Origin: Streptomyces sp. ISL-11
GTDB lineage: Bacteria > Actinomycetota > Actinomycetes > Streptomycetales > Streptomycetaceae
Length of the DNA: 64,000 bases
Reading direction: 5' to 3'
Assembly: GCF_018614525.1 (NCBI RefSeq)
Contig: NZ_JAGGOL010000013.1
Coordinates: forward strand, 1-64,000
The notes under the pieces are model-generated. The model made no database searches, was not told the DNA's origin, and worked only from the letters and a program-made list of their open reading frames with translations. Below, piece by piece: positions 18,696-28,165 of this stretch. Each line of letters starts with the position of its first letter. Within the stretch, counting starts at the first letter, position 1. The position numbers and the translations under genes were made by a program.

Positions 18696-20050
18696 CCCAG
18701 TGCCGACTTCACCACGTCGGCCAGCCGCTGCGCGACCGCCCGAGCCTGCTCGATGTCCGCGGCCTCGACCATGACGCGCACCAGCGGCTCCGTACCGGAC
18801 GACCGCAGCAGCACCCGCCCCGTGGAGCCCAGCTCGCTCTCCGCGGCCGTGACGGCGGCGGTGAGCTCGGGCGAGGACGTCACCCGGGACTTGTCGACGT
18901 CGCGGACGTTGATGAGGACCTGCGGCAGGCGCTCCATGACGCCCACCAGGTCGGCCAGGGGCCGGCCCGTGGCGGCGACGCGCGCGGCCAGCATCAGGCC
19001 GGTCAGGGTGCCGTCGCCGGTGGTGGCGTGGTCGAGGACGATGACGTGGCCCGACTGCTCGCCGCCCAGGGCGAAGCCGTGCGCCTTCATCTCCTCCAGC
19101 ACATAGCGGTCGCCGACCGCGGTCTGGACCAGCTCGACGCCCTCGCGCTCCATGGCCAGCTTGAAGCCCAGGTTGGACATCACGGTGGCGACGACGGTGT
19201 TCTTGCGCAGCGAGCCGGCCTCGCGCATCGCGAGCGCGAGGACGGCCAGGATCTGGTCGCCGTCGACCTCCTCGCCCTTGGCGTCCACGGCCAGGCAGCG
19301 GTCGGCGTCGCCGTCGTGGGCGACACCGAGGTCGGCGCCGTGCTCGACGACGGCGGCGCGCAGCTTGTCCAGGTGGGTGGAGCCGCACTCGTGGTTGATG
19401 TTGAGGCCGTCGGGCTCGGTGCCGATGGTGATGACCTCGGCGCCGGCGCGGGCGAACGCCTCGGGGGAGACGCGGGCGGCGGCGCCGTGGGCGCCGTCGA
19501 TGACGACCTTGAGGCCGTCGAGGCGGTTGGGCAGGACGCCGATCAGGTGCGCGACGTAGTTGTCGAAGCCCTGGTCGTACTCGCGGACGCGGCCGACGCC
19601 GGCGCCGGTGGGACGGTCCCAGGGCTCACCGGAGGCGTGGGACCGGTAGGTGCGCTCGATCCGGTCCTCCAGCTCGTCGGCGAGCTTGTGGCCGCCGCGG
19701 GCGAAGAACTTGACACCGTTGTCCGGCATGGCGTTGTGGCTGGCGGAGAGCATCACGCCGAGGTCCGCGCCGAGCGCACCGGTCAGGTAGGCGACGGCCG
19801 GCGTGGGCAGCACGCCCACCCGCAGCACGTCCACGCCCGCGCTGGCGAGCCCGGCCACCACGGCGGCCTCCAGGAACTCCCCGGACGCGCGCGGATCTCG
19901 GCCGACCACGGCCACGGGGCGGTGGCCCTCGAACGTACCCGCCTCGGCGAGTACGTGCGCCGCGGCGACCGACAGGCCGAGCGCCAGCTCAGCCGTCAGA
20001 TCGGCGTTGGCGACACCGCGCACGCCGTCCGTACCGAAGAGTCGTCCCAC
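18692..20050 (-). CDS. glmM: Phosphoglucosamine mutase
   Basis: A 452-aa enzyme converting glucosamine-6-phosphate to glucosamine-1-phosphate, the step after GlmS towards UDP-GlcNAc. The start is the GTG at 20050 ([15 protein letters not shown]), behind GGAGGA. The phosphorylated active-site Ser is in [13 protein letters not shown] (near 101). The metal loop [11 protein letters not shown] and the sugar loop GEQSGH are present, and the phosphate-binding [14 protein letters not shown] is near the end. It lies downstream of rplM-rpsI, but a strong hairpin separates them. It converges with, and just overlaps, the DUF389 gene. Confidence 0.98.
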   Translation of the reverse strand: MGRLFGTDGVRGVANADLTAELALGLSVAAAHVLAEAGTFEGHRPVAVVGRDPRASGEFLEAAVVAGLASAGVDVLRVGVLPTPAVAYLTGALGADLGVMLSASHNAMPDNGVKFFARGGHKLADELEDRIERTYRSHASGEPWDRPTGAGVGRVREYDQGFDNYVAHLIGVLPNRLDGLKVVIDGAHGAAARVSPEAFARAGAEVITIGTEPDGLNINHECGSTHLDKLRAAVVEHGADLGVAHDGDADRCLAVDAKGEEVDGDQILAVLALAMREAGSLRKNTVVATVMSNLGFKLAMEREGVELVQTAVGDRYVLEEMKAHGFALGGEQSGHVIVLDHATTGDGTLTGLMLAARVAATGRPLADLVGVMERLPQVLINVRDVDKSRVTSSPELTAAVTAAESELGSTGRVLLRSSGTEPLVRVMVEAADIEQARAVAQRLADVVKSALG

Positions 20051-20173
20051 TGGTGTCCTCCGAAAAACGCGGTACGGGGCCCGTGAGCGGCCCCCGCACA
20101 TCAAGGTGTCGAGTCCGGGACCGGAGCGTTGAATCCAGGTACGTCCAGGTATACGCCCCGTGCCGCCGATAGC

Positions 20174-20215
20174 CGAACGCCCCGGCGGGCACGGATCGTG
20201 CCGCCGGGGCGTTCG
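20174..20215 (-). terminator. Terminator after rpsI
   Basis: CGAACGCCCCGGCGG (20174-20188) pairs perfectly with CCGCCGGGGCGTTCG (20201-20215), with an inner CACG/CGTG stem and a 3-nt loop. It lies 24 bp beyond the rpsI stop and has no U-tract, as is usual in Streptomyces. Confidence 0.85.
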
Positions 20216-20238
20216 AGCAGAAGCAGCGAAGCCGAGGC

Positions 20239-20754
20239 TTAGCGCTTGCTGTACTGCGGGGCCTTGCGGGCCTTCTTGAGACCGGCCTTCTTGCGCTCGA
20301 CCGCACGGTCGTCGCGGCTCAGGAAGCCGGCCTTCTTCAGCGGGCCGCGGTTGTTGTCCTCGTCCGCCTCGTTCAGCGCACGGGCCACGCCGAGGCGCAG
20401 GGCGCCGGCCTGGCCGGACACGCCGCCACCCGCGATGCGGGCGATGACGTCGTAGCGGTTGTCGAGCTCGAGCACCTTGAAGGGCTCGTTGACTTCCTGC
20501 TGGTGCACCTTGTTGGGGAAGTACTCCTCAAGGGTGCGACCGTTGATCTTCCACTGGCCGGTGCCGGGAACGATCCGGACGCGGGCAATGGCGTTCTTGC
20601 GACGACCCAGGCCGGCGGCCGGCTGGGGGTCACCGAAACGGGACGCGAGCGACTCGGAGGTGTACTCCGACTCGACGACCTCGGTCTCGGTGGTGTACTC
20701 CTCGACGCCAGCCTCATCTTCGACGACGGGGGTCTCGGCGGTGGTCTCAGCCAC
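20239..20754 (-). CDS. rpsI: 30S ribosomal protein S9
   Basis: A 171-aa protein. The conserved S9 core starts near residue 48 ([19 protein letters not shown]) and includes [10 protein letters not shown] and [20 protein letters not shown]. It ends in the conserved basic tail RKAPQYSKR that contacts P-site tRNA. About 45 acidic N-terminal residues ([20 protein letters not shown]) are an extension usual in actinobacteria. It follows rplM with a 44-bp gap and shares its transcript. Confidence 0.98.
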   Translation of the reverse strand: MAETTAETPVVEDEAGVEEYTTETEVVESEYTSESLASRFGDPQPAAGLGRRKNAIARVRIVPGTGQWKINGRTLEEYFPNKVHQQEVNEPFKVLELDNRYDVIARIAGGGVSGQAGALRLGVARALNEADEDNNRGPLKKAGFLSRDDRAVERKKAGLKKARKAPQYSKR

Positions 20755-20798
20755 GATTCTCCTCAGATACTTTCTGTCTGGTTCGGCGGTGGCCGGGA

Positions 20799-21245
20799 CT
20801 AGCCCTGCTTGACCTGGGTGATCTCGAACGGAACCGGCTGCTGGGCGGCGTGCGGGTGCTCGCTGCCCGAGTAGACCTTCAGCTTCGAGAGCATCTGGCG
20901 GCCGAGAGAGTTCTTGGGAACCATGCCCTTGATGGCCTTCTCGACGGCCTTCTCCGGGTTCTTGTCCAGCAGCTCGTCGTAACGGACGGAGCGCAGACCA
21001 CCCGGGAAGCCGGAGTGGCGGTACGCCAGCTTCTGGGTCTTCTTGTTACCGGACAGGTGCACCTTGTCGGCGTTGATGATGATGACGAAGTCACCCATGT
21101 CCATGTGCGGCGCATACACGGGCTTGTGCTTGCCGCGCAGGAGGTTGGCGGCCTGAGAGGCCAGACGGCCCAGGACAACGTCCTGCGCGTCAATGATGTG
21201 CCACTGGCGCTGGACATCGCCGGGCTTGGGGCTGAACGTACGCAC
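20799..21245 (-). CDS. rplM: 50S ribosomal protein L13
   Basis: A 148-aa protein starting at the GTG at 21245 ([20 protein letters not shown]), with GAAGG 9 nt upstream. [29 protein letters not shown] and [19 protein letters not shown] are canonical L13. It is an early-assembling large-subunit protein, first gene of the rplM-rpsI operon. A promoter-like pair lies about 210 bp upstream, leaving a leader of about 200 nt. Confidence 0.98.
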   Translation of the reverse strand: MRTFSPKPGDVQRQWHIIDAQDVVLGRLASQAANLLRGKHKPVYAPHMDMGDFVIIINADKVHLSGNKKTQKLAYRHSGFPGGLRSVRYDELLDKNPEKAVEKAIKGMVPKNSLGRQMLSKLKVYSGSEHPHAAQQPVPFEITQVKQG

Positions 21246-21453
21246 GGTCGTAGCCTTCGCTTCTTCGAGTGGGGTCTCCCCGAGCCCTAGGGCCGAGGGG
21301 ACGGGTCCTGACAAGGCCACCTGGACGATCACGACAGCCTTGGCGACGCTCGGGGACGCAACCCGATCGTCAGCCGCTGGTCATCGGCCCGGTGGACAAG
21401 CGTAAGGGCCCCTCGCGTGAGAACGACCAAGCCAATACGCATAACGAACTCGT

Positions 21454-21483
21454 AGAGTACCCGTCGCCTACCGGCAGGGTCAA
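21454..21483 (-). promoter_or_regulatory. Putative rplM-rpsI promoter
   Basis: On the minus strand, TTGACC (21483-21478), an 18-bp spacer and TACTCT (21459-21454) form a sigma-70-like promoter. It lies in an AT-richer patch of the gap, about 200 bp upstream of the rplM start. Confidence 0.6.
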
Positions 21484-21541
21484 AACACATGGTCCTACCG
21501 GTTCGCCGGGGGCGGCGGTCCGCACGGCCCTGCGGGGCCTT

Positions 21542-22021
21542 GTCCTCAAGCGCCGGACGGGCTCGGTCGCGGGCTCTCCCGGCGGGCCCGGCCCGTACTG
21601 GCGTCCTCAACCGCCGGACGGGCTCGGTCAAGGGCTCTCGCGGTGGGTCCCTGCCGGTTCAGGCGTCCTCAATCGCCGGACGGGCTTGTTCGTGCGGACC
21701 GTGCGTGGTCATGTGCAGGCCGTGGACGACTGCGAGACCGGCCATCTCCAGCCCGTCCGGCGCTTGAGGACAATCCGTGACGGCCGGACGACTGTCGGCA
21801 CGCCAATCAAGCCCGTCCGGCGCTTGAGGACATTCCTTGGCCTCAGGCCGAACCACCCGGCCGCACTCCATCCAGCCCGTCCGGCGTTTGAGGACAATCC
21901 GTGACGGCCGGACGACTGACGGCACACACTCCATCAAGCCCGTCCGGCGCTTGAGGACAATCCGTGACGGCCGGACGACTGACGCGCGCACCCCCACCAA
22001 GCCCGTCCGGCGCTTGAGGAC
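21542..22021. repeat. Array of eight 22-bp intergenic repeats
   Basis: The core CCCGTCCGGCGCTTGAGGAC and its complement recur in the gap between the ABC-F stop and rplM. Three copies read in reverse (21542-21563, 21603-21624, 21665-21686), then five forward (21750-21771, 21810-21831, 21874-21895, 21937-21958, 22000-22021). The forward copies have a 60-64 bp period, and their spacers share CCGTGACGGCCGGACGACTG. Opposed copies could pair as long hairpins. These are dispersed Streptomyces-type intergenic repeats, not a CRISPR array. The 807-bp gap (21246-22052) otherwise holds only the rplM promoter and leader. Confidence 0.9.
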
Positions 22022-22052
22022 ACCGCCCGCCGGGCGGTCACCCGGCACCCAA

Positions 22053-23699
22053 CTACCGCGCCCGAACCACCCGCGCCTCGTCCCACACCGGCTCCGGGAC
22101 CTCGCGGACGAGCCCGTCCGAGCCGAAGACCACGAAACGATCAAACGCCCGCGCGAACCACCGATCGTGCGTGACGGCCACCACCGTCCCCTCGTACGCC
22201 TCCAGCCCCTCCTGCAGAGCCTCCGCACTCTCCAAGTCCAGGTTGTCCGTCGGCTCGTCCAGCAGCAGCGCCGTCGTACCGGCCAGCTCCAGCAGCAGGA
22301 TCTGGAAGCGCGCCTGCTGGCCGCCCGACAATCTCTCGAAGCGCTGGTCGCCCTGCTTCTCCAGCTCGTACCGGCGCAGGACGGACATCGCCGCGCCCCG
22401 GTCCTTCGCGTGCTCGGTCCACAGGATGTCGACGAGCGTGCGGCCCATCAGCTCGGGGTGGGCGTGGGTCTGGGCGAAGTGGCCGGCCACGACCCGCGCG
22501 CCCAGCTTCCACGTGCCCGTGTGGGCGACGTCGTCCCCGGCGAGCAGCCGCAGGAAGTGCGACTTGCCGGAGCCGTTCGAGCCCAGGACCGCGACCCGCT
22601 CGCCGTAGAAGATCTCCAGGTCGAACGGTTTCATCAGGCCGGTGAGCTCCAGGCCCTCGCAGGTCACGGCGCGGACGCCCGTACGCCCGCCGCGCAGCCG
22701 CATCCGGATGTCCTGCTCGCGCGGCGGCTCCGGCGGGGGCCCCGCCTCCTCGAACTTCCGCAGCCGGGTCTGCGCGGCCGCGTAGCGGGAGGCCATCTCG
22801 TGGCTGACCGAGGCGGCCTGGCGCAGGTTGATCACGAGCTTCTTCAGCTGGGCGTGCTTCTCGTCCCAGCGGCGGCGCAGCTCCTCGAAGCGGGCGAAGC
22901 GCTCCTTGCGGGCCTCGTGGTACGTACCGAATCCACCGCCGTGCACCCAGACGTCCGATCCGGCCGGGCCCGGTTCCACGCTGATGATCTTCTCGGCGGA
23001 GTGGGCGAGCAGCTCACGGTCGTGGGAGACGAAGAGGACCGTCTTCTTCGTCTCGCGCAGCCGCTCCTCCAGCCAGCGCTTGCCGGGGACGTCGAGGTAG
23101 TTGTCGGGCTCGTCCAGGAGCAGCACCTCGTCCGTGCCGCGCAGCAGCGACTCCAGGACCAGTCGCTTCTGCTCACCGCCGGAGAGCGTGCGGACCTCGC
23201 GGAACTGCGCCTTGTCGTACGGGACGCCGAGCGCGGCCATCGTGCACATGTCCCAGACCGTCTCGGCCTCGTAGCCGCGGGCCTCGGCCCAGTCGGAGAG
23301 GGCCTGCGCGTAGTCCATCTGCGCGGCCTCGTCGTCCCTCCCCCAGCTACCGCTGGGAGGTGCCCCCACCATGATCGCGTGCTCGGCCTCGTCGACGGCC
23401 CGCGCGGCCTCCCTGATGCGCGGCTGGGCCACGGAGACCAACAGGTCACGCACCGTACGGTCGTCCCGTACGGACCCCACGAACTGCGGCATCACGCCGA
23501 GCCCGCCCGTGACCGAGACGGATCCGCCGTGCGGCTGGAGCTCGCCGGAGATCAGCCGGAGCAGCGTCGTCTTGCCCGCGCCGTTGGCGCCGACGAGAGC
23601 GACCGCCGCGCCTTCCCCGACCCGGAACGAAACGTCGCCGAGCAGCACTCTCCCGTCCGGAAGGTAGTACTCCAGGTGTGCTGCGTCGACATGTCCCAT
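22053..23699 (-). CDS. ABC-F family ATPase
   Basis: A 548-aa soluble protein with two ABC domains and no membrane segments. Domain 1 has Walker A GANGAGKTTLL, signature LSGGEQKR and Walker B LLLDEPDNYLD. Domain 2 has GSNGSGKSHFL, LSGGQQAR and LLLDEPTDNLD. A charged linker of about 80 residues (RFARFEELRRRWDEKHAQLK) lies between them, as in ABC-F proteins that act on the ribosome. The role may be translation factor or antibiotic protection. A palindromic repeat at 23337-23368 is read in frame and adds about 12 residues (MVGAPPSGSWGRD) to the first domain. The ATG at 23699 starts MGHVDAAHLEYYLPDG. Confidence 0.92.
   Translation of the reverse strand: MGHVDAAHLEYYLPDGRVLLGDVSFRVGEGAAVALVGANGAGKTTLLRLISGELQPHGGSVSVTGGLGVMPQFVGSVRDDRTVRDLLVSVAQPRIREAARAVDEAEHAIMVGAPPSGSWGRDDEAAQMDYAQALSDWAEARGYEAETVWDMCTMAALGVPYDKAQFREVRTLSGGEQKRLVLESLLRGTDEVLLLDEPDNYLDVPGKRWLEERLRETKKTVLFVSHDRELLAHSAEKIISVEPGPAGSDVWVHGGGFGTYHEARKERFARFEELRRRWDEKHAQLKKLVINLRQAASVSHEMASRYAAAQTRLRKFEEAGPPPEPPREQDIRMRLRGGRTGVRAVTCEGLELTGLMKPFDLEIFYGERVAVLGSNGSGKSHFLRLLAGDDVAHTGTWKLGARVVAGHFAQTHAHPELMGRTLVDILWTEHAKDRGAAMSVLRRYELEKQGDQRFERLSGGQQARFQILLLELAGTTALLLDEPTDNLDLESAEALQEGLEAYEGTVVAVTHDRWFARAFDRFVVFGSDGLVREVPEPVWDEARVVRAR
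23337..23368. repeat. Palindromic repeat inserted in frame in the ABC-F gene
   Basis: CCTCCCCCAGC (23337-23347), a 4-nt loop, then GCTGGGAGG (23352-23360) and TGCCCCC form a hairpin element of a type scattered through Streptomyces genomes, mostly between genes. Here it is translated as roughly VGAPPSGSWGRD within the first ABC domain. Confidence 0.65.
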
Positions 23700-23755
23700 G
23701 GCAGCGATTGTCTCCGGCGACGAGGGGTGCGACCAACCGGTTTACGATGCACGCC

Positions 23756-24697
23756 ATGAGCTTTGGGCAGGCAGGGCCGCATGGGGCCCCAGAGGACCCC
23801 CATCAGCCGATACCGCAGTGGGGTCCGCCCCCGCCGCCGCAGCCGTCTGCCCCCTGGGGGCCCGGCGCGCAGCAGACCCCGGACTGGGCGGCCCTCGCCG
23901 ACAACACCGCGGCCCGCGGCCGGCGCCGCAAATGGCTGCTGCTCGGCGGTGGCGGTGTGCTGGCCGCCGGCGCGGTGGCCGCGGTCGTGGCGTTCGCCGT
24001 CGTCGGCTCGGGCAAGGGCGGCGCGAAGGCGTCCGGCCTGCCCTCGCCGGAGAAGCTGCCCGGTTCCTCGGGGACCCCTCAGCCGTCCTTCTCGCAGGTC
24101 GCGCCGCCGCCCCCGCCCAACCCGCGCGAGTTCATATCCAGCGCGGAGAAGGACAAGGCGCCGCTGAGCACGAAGACGCTGTTCCCGCACACCAAGCCGG
24201 TCCTCGACAAACGCAAGTACACGCGCACGGCCACCGCCACGACCTCGGACTGCGCCTCCGCCACGCAGGGCGCCCTCGGCTCGGTCCTCACGGACAACGG
24301 CTGCCGCAAGGTGCTGCGGGCGACGTACGTACGCGACGGGGTGGCCGTGACGGTCGGCGTCGCGATCTTCGACACGAAGGCGGCGGCGGACAAGGCGAAG
24401 GAGCAGGCCGCGGGGAACATCGCGTCCCTGTCCGGGGACGACGACCCCGCGTTCTGCCGCGCGACCGCCTGCCGGCTGACGGCCAACGCGGAGGGTCGCT
24501 ACGCGTACTTCACGGTCGCGGGCTACGCGAACGGCAAGGCGGTCGCCGAGGACGACAAGGCCGCGCTGACGGCGGGCCGGGATGTGGCGGGGTACACGTT
24601 CCGCCGCATCATGGCGCGGGCGAACGCGCAGGCGGCGGCGTCGGTGAAGTCGGCGTCCCCGAGCGGGGCGGGCACGGGGCCGGGCAAGCAGGCATAG
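23756..24697 (+). CDS. Membrane-anchored protein with extracytoplasmic domain (paralogue of 1434-2291)
   Basis: A 313-aa protein with a Pro/Gln-rich cytoplasmic N-terminus (about 60 residues, QWGPPPPPQPSAPWGP), one transmembrane helix (LLLGGGGVLAAGAVAAVVAF, about 62-83), a Pro-rich linker and an external domain. The domain carries TATATTSDCA...NGCRKVL...YVRDGVAVTVGVAIF, matching the spacing of TATTTDCS...RGCL...YV in the protein at 1434-2291; two further Cys (FCRATACRL) could form a second disulfide. I chose the ATG at 23756; the ATG at 23747 is in frame. It is divergent from the ABC-F gene with a 56-bp gap. Function unknown. Confidence 0.8.
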   Translation: MSFGQAGPHGAPEDPHQPIPQWGPPPPPQPSAPWGPGAQQTPDWAALADNTAARGRRRKWLLLGGGGVLAAGAVAAVVAFAVVGSGKGGAKASGLPSPEKLPGSSGTPQPSFSQVAPPPPPNPREFISSAEKDKAPLSTKTLFPHTKPVLDKRKYTRTATATTSDCASATQGALGSVLTDNGCRKVLRATYVRDGVAVTVGVAIFDTKAAADKAKEQAAGNIASLSGDDDPAFCRATACRLTANAEGRYAYFTVAGYANGKAVAEDDKAALTAGRDVAGYTFRRIMARANAQAAASVKSASPSGAGTGPGKQA

Positions 24698-24747
24698 ACG
24701 TTGTCCCAGCCGGACGGGCTGGATTTGGCGCTCGCCGGGCACAATCA

Positions 24748-24891
24748 AGCCCGTCCGGCGCTTGAGGACAGTCTTTGACCGCCGGATAACCACCGGGCGC
24801 ACCCATCCAGCCCGTCCGGCGCTTGAGGACGATCTTTGACCGCCGGCCGCGGCCGCCAACCGCACCCCCAGCCCGTCCGGCGCCTGAGGAC
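24748..24891. repeat. Three more copies of the 22-bp intergenic repeat
   Basis: Forward copies at 24748-24769, 24809-24830 and 24870-24891 have an exact 61-bp period, with shared spacer text TTTGACCGCCGG. A degenerate copy follows at 24901-24917 and a reverse fragment precedes at about 24707-24721. They fill the gap between two convergent genes. Confidence 0.9.
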
Positions 24892-24933
24892 AAAGAGCCT
24901 GCCCGGCGCTTGAGGGCAAACACCCCGCCACAT

Positions 24934-25728
24934 TCAGCCCGCACTGTCCCCCGCCTCACCCCCCTCCCCCGCCCCCGAAGCCGGCGGCGGCGGCACCGTC
25001 GGGGCCTTCCGTTCCGCCACTTCCACCTTCTCCACCTGCGCCCGCACCAGCTCCCGCGGGATCTCCACGTCCCCCGGATCCGACAGGCTCGTCGCGAAGA
25101 ACATCGCCAGCGTGCTGCCCGAGCGCACCACCGTGATCAGGCTCGGCGCCCGTTCCGCCGCGTTCTCCAGGCGGTACGCCACCGCCTCGTCGCCCACCTC
25201 CGGCGCCCCCAGCGTCCGTACCGACGAGAACTCCTGCGGCTCGCCCTCGCCCGTACGCATCCCGAAGCCGTCCGCGCACTCGGTGGCGGCCGACCGCAGG
25301 TCCCGCAGCGTGGTGGCCGCGCCGTCGCGCCCGTACGCCGAGACGCGGATCATGCCCATCAGGCCCTCGAAGTCCATGCCCTCGCCCGCCTTGGCGAAGG
25401 TGTTCACGACGGACGCGACGGGCTGGGGCCGGGGCTGCGAGCCCAGGGCGTCGACGAGCGGCCGGCACGCCGCGCGGTCCGTGCCGGGCCTGCCGTGGCC
25501 GGCCGCCCCCGTGGACGCCTTCTCGATCTGGAAGCCGGGGACCTCGTGCGGGCCGAGCTCGACGTGCTGGAGCTGCGCCGGGCTCAGCACCCGCACGGCG
25601 TCGCGGGTGTCCTTGCCCTCGCCCCGGCCGCCCGCCGCCCGGCCGGGCCGCCCGGCGTCGTCACTGCCACTGCACCCGGCGGCCAGCCCGAGGGCCACGA
25701 CCGCGGAGACCGCCACCATCGCCTTCAC
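24934..25728 (-). CDS. Secreted lipoprotein
   Basis: A 264-aa protein with a signal peptide MKAMVAVSAVVALGLAAGCS and a lipobox LAAGC. Cys19 would be lipidated and the protein held on the outer face of the membrane. The mature part begins with a Gly/Arg/Asp-rich linker; the domain (about 45-240) contains FQIEKASTG, RAACRPLVDALGS, TECADGF and a strand-rich end (SLITVVRSGSTLAMFFATSL). This resembles the sensor-like domains of many Streptomyces lipoproteins, but I cannot name a family. A Pro/Gly tail ends the protein. It is divergent from the glycosyltransferase. Confidence 0.8.
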   Translation of the reverse strand: MKAMVAVSAVVALGLAAGCSGSDDAGRPGRAAGGRGEGKDTRDAVRVLSPAQLQHVELGPHEVPGFQIEKASTGAAGHGRPGTDRAACRPLVDALGSQPRPQPVASVVNTFAKAGEGMDFEGLMGMIRVSAYGRDGAATTLRDLRSAATECADGFGMRTGEGEPQEFSSVRTLGAPEVGDEAVAYRLENAAERAPSLITVVRSGSTLAMFFATSLSDPGDVEIPRELVRAQVEKVEVAERKAPTVPPPPASGAGEGGEAGDSAG

Positions 25729-25953
25729 GTGCCCACCCTCCCAGCGCCCATGGGGTGCGTCTCTTCGCCACGCCCGGATGGACGGTTACCCTCTGAACTG
25801 CTGTCCGATCCGTCCGCTTGACAGATCCTTTGTGGCTCCGCCTACAGTTCGCTCACCCGAACAAGCGGGCCCATTCCGCCCGCGTGGTTCATTCACTGCG
25901 GCAGGGAGGGGCCGACGTGGCGTCCCGGGGGGGGTGCGCGCGCCGGGACGCTC

Positions 25954-28065
25954 ATGAAGATCGCGTTTCTCATCCACAACGCCTACGGCATCGGCGGCAC
26001 CATCCGCGCCACGGCCAACCTCGCCGGCGCGCTCGCCGCCCGCCACGACGTGGAGATCGCCTCGGTCTACCGCTCCGCGGACGCGCCGAAACTGCCCGCG
26101 ACCGGCCGGGTCACGCTCACCTCTCTGATCGACATCCGCAAGGACGCCCCGGGGTCCGAGGCGGACAACGAGCTCCAGCAGCAGCCCAGCGCACTCTTAC
26201 CGGCCCCCGAAAGCGGGCTCACCGCGTTCACCCGCCTCGCCGACCTGCGCGTCGCGCAGTACCTCGCGGCCACCGACGCCGACGTCGTGGTCGCCACCCG
26301 GCCCGGCCTGCTGGTCTACCTGACCCGCCTCGCCACCGAGCGCCGCTACCTCCGCATCGGCCAGGAGCACCTCATCCACGGCGCCCACGCCCCGGACCTG
26401 CGCGCCGCGCAGGACACCGCGATAGCGCTCCTGGACGCCCACACCACCGTCTCCGAGGCCGACGCCGCCGTGCACCGCGAGCGGCTGCCCGAGGCCCGCG
26501 CCCGTATCGTCGCGCTGCCCAACGCCGTCCCCGCGCCCGCCGTCGAGCCGTCCGACGGCACGTCGAAACTGATCGTCGCCGCGGGCCGGCTGATCTCCGT
26601 CAAGCGCTACGACCTGCTCGTCGACGCCTTCGCCAAGGTCGTCGCCGAACGCCCCGACTGGAAGCTGCGCATCTACGGCCGCGGCCCCGAGCGCGCCGCC
26701 CTGCGCGACCGGATCGACGCCCTCGGGCTGAGCGAGCACATCGCGCTCATGGGCGCCCACTCCCCCATCGAGACCGAGTGGGCCAAGGGCGCCGTCGCCG
26801 CCGTGACCTCCTCCTACGAATCCTTCGGCATGACCATCGTCGAGGCCATGCACTGTGGCGTCCCCGTCGTCGCCACCGACTGCCCGCACGGGCCCGGCGA
26901 GATCATCAGCGACGGCCACGACGGCCTGCTCGTCCCCGTCGGCGACACCGACGGCATCGCCAAGGGCCTGCTCAAGCTCATCGAGGACGACGAGCTGCGG
27001 CGGACCATGGGCCAGGCGGCCCGGATCTCCGCCGAGCGCTACCACCCGGACTCCATCGCCCGCCAGTACGAGGACCTCATCGCGAGCCTCGGCGGCGACA
27101 CCGGCACCACCGAGAGCACCGCGGGAGAGCGCGAGCCCGCGCCCCTGCCGCTGTCGAAGGTGCTCCGCCGCACCGCCGGCAAGCTGCTGCGGCCGCTGCG
27201 GCGCGGCGTGGCCAGGCCCGCCACCCCGCCGGTCAAGGCCGCCATCAAGGACATCGTCCGCAAGCCGCTGCGCTGCACGGCCTCCTGCCGCGTCGACGCG
27301 AACGGCGACATCATCGTCTCGGTCGACCGCAAGGGCCTCTCCGGCGAGAAGCTCTCCCTGACGGTCACCCGGCGCAAGGAGGGCAAGCCCGTCAGCGTGC
27401 CCCTCCAGGCACCGGCCACCCCCAAGGGCCCTTGGACCGCCGTCCTCGACCGCCGCGAGCTGCGGCTCGGCGAGGGCCGCTGGGACCTCCACGTCGTCCG
27501 CGGCGACGACGGCGCCCGCCGCCGCGTGGTCTCGCACCTCGCCGAGGGCCGCGGCCTGGTCGAGCTGGAGCCGCTGTCCGACGCCCCCTTCACCTGGTGG
27601 GTGCCCTACCCGACGGTCGACGGCTTCCTCGCCCTGCGCGCCTGGCACCGCCCCGCGCACGCCGAGGCCCGCGCGGTACGCCAGAACGAGACGACGCTGA
27701 CCGTCGAAGGCACCCTGCACGGCACGGAGTTCACCTCCGAGAGCAACCCGATCGTGGTCTGCACCCCGCGCGTCGAGGGCGCCGAGAAGGTGACGGCGCA
27801 GGTCACCGTCGTGGACGCGGGATCCTTCAGCGTGACCCTGCCGTACGCGGAGCTGCGCGCCGCCCGCGCCGGCGAGGAGAACACCGTCTGGGACCTGACC
27901 CTGCGGCCGACCCCGGACGCCGAGCCGATCAAGATCGCCAGGCTCGTCGGCGACATCGTCGACCGGAACAAGACGGACCTCTACCCGAAGGTCGACGGCA
28001 TCAAGCCGTACTTCACGGTCAACAGCGACCTGGCGGTCAGCTGCCCGGTGCCGGACGGGGTCTGA
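25954..28065 (+). CDS. Family 4 glycosyltransferase with long C-terminal beta-rich region
   Basis: A 703-aa protein. Residues 1-380 are a GT-B, GT4-type glycosyltransferase: MKIAFLIHNAYGIGGTIRAT at the N-terminus, IVAAGRLISVKRYDLLVDAF, IYGRGPERAALRD and the donor-binding EX7E in ESFGMTIVEAM (near 290). A basic linker (residues 395-440) and about 260 Val/Thr-rich residues follow, probably beta domains, ending DGIKPYFTVNSDLAVSCPV. Such architecture is common in actinobacterial wall-polymer (teichoic-acid-like) enzymes; the substrate is inference. The ATG at 25954 has only a weak upstream GGGA. A rare leucine codon TTA lies at 26197-26199, so translation probably needs the bldA tRNA. Confidence 0.85.
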   Translation: MKIAFLIHNAYGIGGTIRATANLAGALAARHDVEIASVYRSADAPKLPATGRVTLTSLIDIRKDAPGSEADNELQQQPSALLPAPESGLTAFTRLADLRVAQYLAATDADVVVATRPGLLVYLTRLATERRYLRIGQEHLIHGAHAPDLRAAQDTAIALLDAHTTVSEADAAVHRERLPEARARIVALPNAVPAPAVEPSDGTSKLIVAAGRLISVKRYDLLVDAFAKVVAERPDWKLRIYGRGPERAALRDRIDALGLSEHIALMGAHSPIETEWAKGAVAAVTSSYESFGMTIVEAMHCGVPVVATDCPHGPGEIISDGHDGLLVPVGDTDGIAKGLLKLIEDDELRRTMGQAARISAERYHPDSIARQYEDLIASLGGDTGTTESTAGEREPAPLPLSKVLRRTAGKLLRPLRRGVARPATPPVKAAIKDIVRKPLRCTASCRVDANGDIIVSVDRKGLSGEKLSLTVTRRKEGKPVSVPLQAPATPKGPWTAVLDRRELRLGEGRWDLHVVRGDDGARRRVVSHLAEGRGLVELEPLSDAPFTWWVPYPTVDGFLALRAWHRPAHAEARAVRQNETTLTVEGTLHGTEFTSESNPIVVCTPRVEGAEKVTAQVTVVDAGSFSVTLPYAELRAARAGEENTVWDLTLRPTPDAEPIKIARLVGDIVDRNKTDLYPKVDGIKPYFTVNSDLAVSCPVPDGV

Positions 28066-28076
28066 CGGAACATCAG

Positions 28077-28111
28077 CCGGGGCGGGCCGTCACCACGACA
28101 GCCCGCCCCGG
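28077..28111 (+). terminator. Terminator after the glycosyltransferase
   Basis: CCGGGGCGGGC (28077-28087) pairs perfectly with GCCCGCCCCGG (28101-28111) across a 13-nt loop, 11 bp beyond the stop. A repeat copy (28119-28140) lies just beyond. Confidence 0.8.
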
Positions 28112-28118
28112 CCCTTCC

Positions 28119-28140
28119 GGCCCGTCCGGCGATCGAGGAC
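28119..28140. repeat. Single diverged copy of the 22-bp intergenic repeat
   Basis: GGCCCGTCCGGCGATCGAGGAC, with GATCGAGG in place of GCTTGAGG. It lies between the convergent glycosyltransferase and truA genes. Confidence 0.75.
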
Positions 28141-28165
28141 CGGGTCCGGGGCAGCGCCCCGATTT

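Noticed and set aside
21542-22021. Regularly spaced repeats that look like a CRISPR array
   Set aside because: The repeats change orientation, the spacers share sequence, no cas gene is near, and the same unit recurs singly in other gaps.
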